A stretch of 10,952 bases of DNA from Nitrospiraceae bacterium (GTDB lineage Bacteria > Nitrospirota > Nitrospiria > Nitrospirales > Nitrospiraceae). The notes below the pieces were generated by a model. It did not search any database, was not told the origin of the DNA, and saw nothing but the letters and a program-made list of their open reading frames with translations. Made by a program: the position numbers and the translations under genes. The DNA lies in the NCBI GenBank assembly GCA_025934615.1, contig JAICXS010000024.1, positions 1-10,952 of the forward strand, given 5' to 3'. Positions 6,437-10,952 of this stretch are shown in pieces; position 1 is the stretch's first letter, and each line of letters starts with the position of its first letter.

Positions 6437-7192
6437 TTACTCAGAATAAATCAGCAGTTGAATGCCGATGAGCAAAACGAGCGCTGCCCACGCAAGCTCC
6501 CATCGTGAAGCCTTGTCGGCGCTGAGTGTTCCGTTCCAATCGGACACAAATTTTGACGAGCCCGCGGTCACGGCCATCATCCCCATGACGGCATGGTGCA
6601 GCGCAATCTTGTGAGCTGCGGGATTCGCGCCGTGGCTGTGGAGGAATAACGACAACCCCCCGACAATGGCAAAGATCGGCAAGGGAAACTTCCACCAGCA
6701 CCCCATCACGTGTCCCGTTCGCCGCAGCCATTCAATGACACCGATCACCGATGCGAGTATCCCGAACCACTTATGCTGAATCGTTTCCCACTCACCGGTG
6801 AAAAACACTTGCGAGAAGGTCGAGCCAAACGGCCATCCCTCATGATCGCTCCAGATCAGCAGGAACACCCCGACCGAAACCATAAACACCGGCAGGAAGA
6901 AGCGGGTCCAGGCCAACACCGAGACGGCAACCCCATAGCGGATTTCGCTGAGCCCAATAAGGAGAACAAAGACTCCGGCCAAGTGATGGTTGAAATTAGA
7001 ATAGGCTTTCCCTTCACGAGACCCTTCCCACTGATCGGCAGAATCGGGCATGCCGTGATGATGAGATCCCGCGTGCTCATGGGAGATTGACGACTCGCTT
7101 CCATCGTGAGGATAGACGGACATCGCCACCATCAGAATGGCGAGAGCGATGGCGGCCATGCCAAGGGGAGTGATCCACCATTGAACTTTCAA
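6437..7192 (-). CDS. Seven-helix membrane protein with histidine-rich loop, unknown function
   Basis: Protein of 251 residues with about seven predicted membrane helices (roughly 7-27, 70-88, 92-114, 140-156, 170-186, 195-214 and 232-250). After the first helix comes a soluble loop rich in histidine (SHEHAGSHHHGMPD, 37-50). Further histidines sit at helix ends: NHHLAG (68-73), QHKWFG (139-144), LHSHG (184-188) and LHHAVMG (198-204). This pattern suggests metal or b-type heme binding in the membrane, but I do not recognise a named family. The start is a TTG at 7192 with GGAG 11 bases upstream; the next candidate, ATG at 7159, would cut into the first helix and has no ribosome binding site. The terminator of the preceding gene ends only about 24 bases upstream, leaving almost no room for a promoter. 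Confidence 0.75.
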   Translation of the reverse strand: MKVQWWITPLGMAAIALAILMVAMSVYPHDGSESSISHEHAGSHHHGMPDSADQWEGSREGKAYSNFNHHLAGVFVLLIGLSEIRYGVAVSVLAWTRFFLPVFMVSVGVFLLIWSDHEGWPFGSTFSQVFFTGEWETIQHKWFGILASVIGVIEWLRRTGHVMGCWWKFPLPIFAIVGGLSLFLHSHGANPAAHKIALHHAVMGMMAVTAGSSKFVSDWNGTLSADKASRWELAWAALVLLIGIQLLIYSE

Positions 7193-7216
7193 TCTCTTGT
7201 AATCTCCTACGATACG

Positions 7217-7248
7217 AAAAAGCCCACCCGGCGTTATACCGGATGGGC
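7217..7248 (-). terminator. Strong intrinsic terminator after the PCP_red gene
   Basis: On the minus strand GCCCATCCGG (7248-7239) and CCGGGTGGGC (7231-7222) form a ten-pair stem with one G-U pair around a seven-base loop, followed directly by TTTTT (7221-7217). It begins about 35 bases after the stop of the PCP_red gene. It is the clearest terminator in the window. Confidence 0.85.
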
Positions 7249-7282
7249 CATTGTGTGAGCAAGCCGTCTTTGGCTACATCGG

Positions 7283-8044
7283 CTACATGAACTTCATAAA
7301 CTTATCTTTTGCGTCATCCATGACTTCGGCAGTAATCGTCGTGGCGCCTCGGTCTTTGGCAAGCCGTTCGATCTCGCGGCGCGCCATGGGCTGGATGAAA
7401 TCCGGGATGTTCTCCAATCGCTTTTCAGCCTCCGGCGTCCAGGCTATTCCATTGGAATCATTCTTCGAGTCGTCCATTACTTGAAGGTTAATCGTTTTAA
7501 ATCCGTGCTTTTTTGCATAAGCCTCGACACTGCTTTGGACCATAGGCTTCACGAACGAAGGCAATCGCTCAAGTCTTTCTTTGGCATCGGCTGTCCAAGC
7601 GAAGTCGGCCGCGGCGCCAGCCGCGGGCTTACCGCCGGAAGTTAATCCCATTTCCGCCACCATGGCAGAGAACGGGCAACCGCTGCCGGACTTTTCACCT
7701 TCTTTGACCTGATTCGGGGGAGTCTTTACCGCACTGCTAGCCGCAGCTATCGGCTGCCCTCCCTGGATTTTTTCGTTCAAATAGGCTGCCATTTGCCCGG
7801 AACCTGCAAGCGCTTCATCTTTTAACGTGCCGCGCGTCATCTCGAACGGTTCCGCCGCGACAGTGCGACCACCTAGTTTCACGCCGAGCGAACTGACCAT
7901 CTGTGTTTCGCCCGGATTGGTGACCATGGAAAACTTTGCTCCGCATGAGGGGCATCCAAAAAAGACGCCGAGTGACCCTTCGGCCGGCTTCTCCACTTTT
8001 TCGAAACCCATGTACGTTTCGCAATTGAGGCAAACGAATTTCAT
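7283..8044 (-). CDS. Zinc-ribbon protein with two tandem PCP_red domains
   Basis: Protein of 253 residues. The N-terminus has a four-cysteine zinc-ribbon-like motif, C5-x2-C8 and C31-x2-C34 (GCPSCGAKF). A variable linker follows, containing GCPFSAMVAEMGL with C123. Two copies of the small domain seen at the C-terminus of the light-independent protochlorophyllide reductase subunit (ChlB/BchB) come next, 52 residues apart. The first begins WTADAKERLERLPSFVKPM and ends VMDD (150-192); the second begins WTPEAEKRLENIPDFIQPM and ends VMDDAK (202-246). No reductase catalytic domain is present, and nothing else here suggests phototrophy, so the domain probably has another role. The ATG has AAGGAG five bases upstream, inside a possible hairpin. 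It follows the Mrp/NBP35 ATPase by 114 bases and is closed by a strong terminator. Confidence 0.88.
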   Translation of the reverse strand: MKFVCLNCETYMGFEKVEKPAEGSLGVFFGCPSCGAKFSMVTNPGETQMVSSLGVKLGGRTVAAEPFEMTRGTLKDEALAGSGQMAAYLNEKIQGGQPIAAASSAVKTPPNQVKEGEKSGSGCPFSAMVAEMGLTSGGKPAAGAAADFAWTADAKERLERLPSFVKPMVQSSVEAYAKKHGFKTINLQVMDDSKNDSNGIAWTPEAEKRLENIPDFIQPMARREIERLAKDRGATTITAEVMDDAKDKFMKFM

Positions 8045-8047
8045 GAC

Positions 8048-8103
8048 GGCTCCTTCCGGAAGCGGTCAGCGCTTAGTTTTCAGTCATCCGCTAAAGAGGA
8101 GCC
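8048..8103 (-). promoter_or_regulatory. Possible hairpin covering the ribosome binding site of the PCP_red gene
   Basis: On the minus strand GGCTCCT (8103-8097) is exactly complementary to AGGAGCC (8054-8048). Inside, AGCGG (8092-8088) is complementary to CCGCT (8065-8061), leaving a loop of 22 bases. The ribosome binding site AAGGAG (8055-8050) lies almost wholly in the outer stem. If it folds in the mRNA, it would hide that site and reduce translation until opened. Confidence 0.4.
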
Positions 8104-8133
8104 AAAATGCAGCTCAAAGTTCCCCATGAAGAA

Positions 8134-8160
8134 GCTGATGGCTGAGGCTGATCGCTGCTC
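8134..8160. repeat. Degenerate heptamer tandem repeat (CAGC type), copy 2
   Basis: On the plus strand the consecutive units are GCTGATG, GCTGAG, GCTGATC and GCTGCTC. They lie directly downstream of the mrp coding region, the last unit overlapping its stop codon. The CAGC core on the minus strand is shared with the units at 5124-5144. Confidence 0.5.
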
Positions 8161-9079
8161 ACAGTTTTTCGGCTAACACCTTCTTATAATCTAACAGCGA
8201 CTGAATCCGTCCGGCAATCTCTTGAAAACGCTGAATCGTCGGATACTGATCATCCAACAGCGGCGCGCCCTTATCAAAGGTCCGCGCCAGGCTTCGATCG
8301 AACGGGATTCGACCGAGGAGCGGCACGTTGAGCGCGTCGCACAAGGCCTCGGTATCGCCTTCGAAAAGGTCGTGCTCTGCTCCACACGATGGGCAGCGGT
8401 ACTTACTCATATTTTCGACCATGCCCAGCACGCGGATGCCCATGTCTCTCGCATAGGTGACAGACTTCTGCACGACGTCCGAAGCGACTTCTGATGGCGT
8501 CGTGACGACGATGGCGCCCGCCAAATCAGGGATAAAGCCCGCGATGACGGGTGGTTTGTCGGCAGCGGCGCCCGGCGGCAAATCGGTCAGCAAATAGTCA
8601 AGCTCGCCCCACATGACGTCCGCCAGAAATTCCCGGATGACGTTCATCTCCATTAACCCGAGCCAAACGGGGCTGACGTCCATCGGACCTTTCCAACGGA
8701 CCGGCGAAGCAGGATCGAGAAAGAAATCCATTGAAGCGACCTTAATGCCCAACGGCCCGACCGGTGGAATGGCTCCATCGGAAGTCATCGTCAATGATTG
8801 GCCGGTCATCCCAAGCATCCGCGGTACACAGGGACCATTGAGGTCGACATCCAAGACGCCCACCTTAGCGCCCTGACGGGCGAACGCCAGGGCTAGATTG
8901 ACCGTAGTCATGCTCTTGCCGACACCGCCTTTGCCGCTCATCACAACGAGTTTGTGTTGAACGCCGGCCATGCGTGCCTGCACCTGCCGCATTTGCTCAG
9001 TGATCTGTTGGACCACCTTGGCATCGTCGGAGTAGTTTAATTTACCGAGGATTGATTTCAGGTCTTTTTCAATAGCCAT
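8159..9079 (-). CDS. Mrp/NBP35 family Fe-S cluster carrier ATPase
   Basis: Soluble P-loop ATPase of 306 residues, of the Mrp/ApbC/NBP35 group that binds and hands over iron-sulfur clusters. Visible: a short helical N-terminus without the DUF59 domain found in many Mrp proteins, the deviant Walker A GKGGVGKS (49-56), VLDVDLNGP (75-83), TDLPPGAAAD (165-174, the Walker B region), TTPSEVASDVV (193-203), and the cluster-binding pair C229-x2-C232 in YRCPSCGAEHDLF. The ATG at 9079 was chosen because it gives the normal N-terminus. In-frame GTG (9088) and TTG (9118) codons lie upstream, and none of the three has a clear ribosome binding site. It heads a unit with the PCP_red protein, so it may supply that protein or a shared partner with a cluster; this is inference. 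Confidence 0.93.
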   Translation of the reverse strand: MAIEKDLKSILGKLNYSDDAKVVQQITEQMRQVQARMAGVQHKLVVMSGKGGVGKSMTTVNLALAFARQGAKVGVLDVDLNGPCVPRMLGMTGQSLTMTSDGAIPPVGPLGIKVASMDFFLDPASPVRWKGPMDVSPVWLGLMEMNVIREFLADVMWGELDYLLTDLPPGAAADKPPVIAGFIPDLAGAIVVTTPSEVASDVVQKSVTYARDMGIRVLGMVENMSKYRCPSCGAEHDLFEGDTEALCDALNVPLLGRIPFDRSLARTFDKGAPLLDDQYPTIQRFQEIAGRIQSLLDYKKVLAEKL

Positions 9080-9119
9080 AAGTCGCACACGGTAGCATAG
9101 CGATTTCCGAGGAGTCAAA

Positions 9120-9216
9120 CGCAGGGCGTCGTGAAAAGCTCTCCAGCGGCGTTCTCAGTCGCGAGCCTCGCTGAACGCACCACAAAGGGTACGCCTCGCT
9201 CGCCTCACTCCCTGCG
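9120..9216. repeat. 97-base element with 7-base terminal inverted repeats, copy B
   Basis: The plus strand begins CGCAGGG (9120-9126) and ends CCCTGCG (9210-9216), a perfect seven-base terminal inverted repeat. Inside are the palindrome GCGAG-C-CTCGC-like segment near 9161-9171 and the direct repeat GCCTCGCT (9165-9172 and 9193-9200). Just outside, GACGCG (9233-9238) and CGCGTC (9245-9250) form a six-pair hairpin that may belong to a longer element. The rest of the 9080-9316 gap holds no gene I can support. The left end resembles the element at 5975. It has no coding capacity, so it would be a REP- or MITE-like sequence. Confidence 0.5.
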
Positions 9217-9316
9217 GCCTTGCTTCGGAAGGGACGCGTCTTGGCGCGTCTGGGGTTGGGCGGGTGTAATGGTTAACTTTTTGACAAGCCCTGACATCAA
9301 TACCTGCATAGACAAG

Positions 9317-10952
9317 TCAGATCGAATATTGAAAGGTGGGCTTCGCGCCGATCGCTCGTGCCAGCACACCTTTGCGTTTCAGCTCTTCAATGATTTGCTG
9401 AGCGGCTTCATCGAAGTTTTTCGGGCCGGCGAAATGCAAGTCGGTGTTTGGTGGCGCTTCTTCATCCGACTTCGTCATGTGTACCGAGATCACGGGGGTC
9501 GGGTGAACCAGCGTCCGAATGGATTGAGCGGCCTCATGGCCGGGGAGAGCAAACGGATTGGTGGTCGAGATCAGGATGAGTCCCGTATCAACCAGGAGAT
9601 GCGCAACCTCCCCGTATCGACGGACCATCTCTTGCGCGTGCGCCTCATCGGTTTCCACGAGATCGGCGTCGAGCCCTCGACGGAGATTCTCAGCATCGAG
9701 CAAATAGGCGTGGCGGCCTTCTGAGACGAGCATGGCTTCCAACTTGCGCGCCAAGAACGATTTCCCGGTGTGCCGGCCTCCGGTAAACAAAATAATTGCC
9801 GACCGATGACCGTAGTGCTGCGCCCGTGCTTCGGCACTCACTTCACCCTTGACCCATGCGAAATCGCGCCGGCGCGCCTCATCCCGTAGCGTCTCCTGCT
9901 CGTCATGGACGAGTTCGGTAATGATGCCGCCACCGGCGATATCGTAATCATCCACAATGACAAACCGGCCGGTGGTTTCAAACGTGCGGGACAGATCGAA
10001 GGCAATCGGTGCCTTGGCGCGCACCGTGAGCTCGGCGACCTGATTTTTCTCCACACGCTCGCCGCCCTGAAGATGATCGAGGGCGGCCGTATCCACAATT
10101 CGGTGAATGGCGACGATTTCGCATCCGACTTCGCGCGTGCCCAGGCGTAGCAGATACTTTTTTCTGTGTTCCAATGGACGGCGGCCCAGCCAAAAGATGT
10201 TCGCACGGAACGCCGTCGAAACCAGCGGGATATCGTCCGGCCGGGAAGCGATTTCACCGCGCTCGACGAAGATTTGCTCGTCCAGCGTGACCCCGACGGA
10301 CTGGCCGGCATGGGCCTCCGTCGGTGACGGTTCAATATTAAACGCTTCGATCGTCTTGACGTTTGCACTCTTGTTGGAGGGCGAAAAGATGAGACGATCG
10401 CCGACATTGAGTCGGCCTGCGGCAATCCGGCCGGCAATGATCCGTCGCGCGTCGAACTTGTAGACATCCTGGACCGGAAACCGCAGGGACAGTTCAGCGC
10501 GGATGGATTCCTTTGTAAACTGACCCAGTGTGTCCAAAACCGTCGAGCCCTGATACCAGGGCATGTGGGTGCTGCGCACGACAATATTGTCGCCGAGTTT
10601 GGCGCTCACCGGAATGATGCATTCCGGCGTAACTTTGAATTGACCGAGGAACTCGCGATATTCCTTTTCGATCCCGTCGAACACATCCTGTCGGTAGCCG
10701 ACCAGGTCCATCTTATTGACGATAACGGCGACCTGTTTGACACCCAACATGGAAAGCAGATACCCGTGTTTCTTCGATTGCTCTTTGACGCCTTCGAGCG
10801 CGTCGATCAGCAGTAAGGCCGCCTCGGCCCTCGCCGCACCCGACACCATATTCTTGAGAAATTCTTTGTGCCCGGGGGCATCGATGATGATGTATTGCCG
10901 CCCGTTCCAGGTAAAAAACGTTCGCGCCGTATCGATCGTGATGCCTTGCTCC
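9317..10952 (-). CDS. cysN: CysN-type GTPase fused to a degenerate APS-kinase-like domain; N-terminus beyond window
   Basis: Regulatory GTPase subunit of ATP sulfurylase fused to a CysC-like domain, in sulfate activation. The visible 544 residues start inside the GTPase at EQGITIDTARTFF; the first P-loop is outside the window. Next come DAPGHKEFLKNM (24-35), the guanine-specificity motif NKMD (79-82), PVSAKLGDN, and an EF-Tu-like barrel (SLRFPVQDVYKF, IIAGRIAAGRLNVGD). The C-terminal domain has the P-loop GGRHTGKS (391-398) and LLDAENLRRGLDADL, with EVAHLLVDTGLILIS near 450. However, the APS kinase signatures are altered: DGDN reads DAEN, the ISPYR region reads TTNPFALP, and the RDPKGLY lid segment is missing. 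PAPS synthesis by this domain is therefore doubtful. A cysD partner would be expected beyond the right edge. It ends 237 bases before mrp. Confidence 0.88.
   Translation of the reverse strand, partial: EQGITIDTARTFFTWNGRQYIIIDAPGHKEFLKNMVSGAARAEAALLLIDALEGVKEQSKKHGYLLSMLGVKQVAVIVNKMDLVGYRQDVFDGIEKEYREFLGQFKVTPECIIPVSAKLGDNIVVRSTHMPWYQGSTVLDTLGQFTKESIRAELSLRFPVQDVYKFDARRIIAGRIAAGRLNVGDRLIFSPSNKSANVKTIEAFNIEPSPTEAHAGQSVGVTLDEQIFVERGEIASRPDDIPLVSTAFRANIFWLGRRPLEHRKKYLLRLGTREVGCEIVAIHRIVDTAALDHLQGGERVEKNQVAELTVRAKAPIAFDLSRTFETTGRFVIVDDYDIAGGGIITELVHDEQETLRDEARRRDFAWVKGEVSAEARAQHYGHRSAIILFTGGRHTGKSFLARKLEAMLVSEGRHAYLLDAENLRRGLDADLVETDEAHAQEMVRRYGEVAHLLVDTGLILISTTNPFALPGHEAAQSIRTLVHPTPVISVHMTKSDEEAPPNTDLHFAGPKNFDEAAQQIIEELKRKGVLARAIGAKPTFQYSI

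Noticed and set aside
9080..9118. Possible promoter TTGACT with TATGCT just before mrp
   Set aside because: The spacing is only 13 bases and the -10 is poor, so it is not a credible sigma-70 promoter.
9276..9308. Plus-strand TTGACA that could be a -35 box
   Set aside because: No acceptable -10 box at 16-18 bases; it would only drive transcription antisense to cysN.
9131..9724. Plus-strand frame of 197 codons running from the repeat element into the cysN 3' end
   Set aside because: Starts in a non-coding repeat and continues antisense to the kinase-like domain; no ribosome binding site or domain pattern.
9838..10584. Second long minus-strand frame of 248 codons inside cysN/C
   Set aside because: Out of frame with a clear CysN protein; the translation is dominated by Arg, Ser and Pro, typical of a frame-shifted reading.

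Overview
The window is a fragment of a bacterial chromosome of moderately high GC, with every credible gene on the minus strand. The gene mix points to Nitrospirota, most likely a Nitrospira-like organism: an aromatic amino acid cluster of pheA, hisC and an aroF of the Thermotoga type; yebC-ruvA-ruvB; an NBP35/Mrp ATPase beside a non-phototrophic protein with PCP-reductase domains; and an elongation-factor-like CysN/C. This assignment comes from remembered gene families and intergenic repeats, not from any search.

Read in the direction of transcription (right to left), the layout is as follows. (1) 10952-9317: a CysN-type GTPase fused to a degenerate APS-kinase-like domain; its N-terminus lies beyond the right edge. 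(2) 9316-9080: a 237-base gap with a repeat element bounded by inverted repeats. (3) 9079-7283: an Mrp/NBP35-type Fe-S ATPase, then a zinc-ribbon protein with two tandem PCP_red domains, closed by a clear intrinsic terminator at 7248-7217. (4) 7192-6106: a seven-helix, histidine-rich membrane protein and a small membrane protein, joined by TAA-GGAG-ATG. (5) A second diverged copy of the repeat element, ending directly upstream of the yebC ribosome binding site. (6) 5961-2930: yebC, ruvA, an exported cysteine-rich repeat protein, and ruvB. ruvC, often found between yebC and ruvA, is absent. (7) A weak terminator, then a good sigma-70-type promoter (TTGAAA-18-TATGAT) driving (8) pheA, hisC and aroF, with aroF cut by the left edge.

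Working together: AroF makes DAHP for the shikimate pathway. PheA converts chorismate to prephenate and then phenylpyruvate. The HisC-type aminotransferase could complete phenylalanine or tyrosine synthesis as well as serving histidine synthesis. RuvA and RuvB are the Holliday-junction branch-migration motor. CysN/C would act in sulfate activation. The central genes 9079-6106 have no settled joint function. Their metal and Fe-S signatures (deviant Walker ATPase with CPSC, zinc ribbon, PCP_red domains, histidines at the ends of membrane helices) make this the least understood part of the window.

No RNA genes, insertion sequences or CRISPR arrays were seen. No gene-free stretch exceeds 300 bases.
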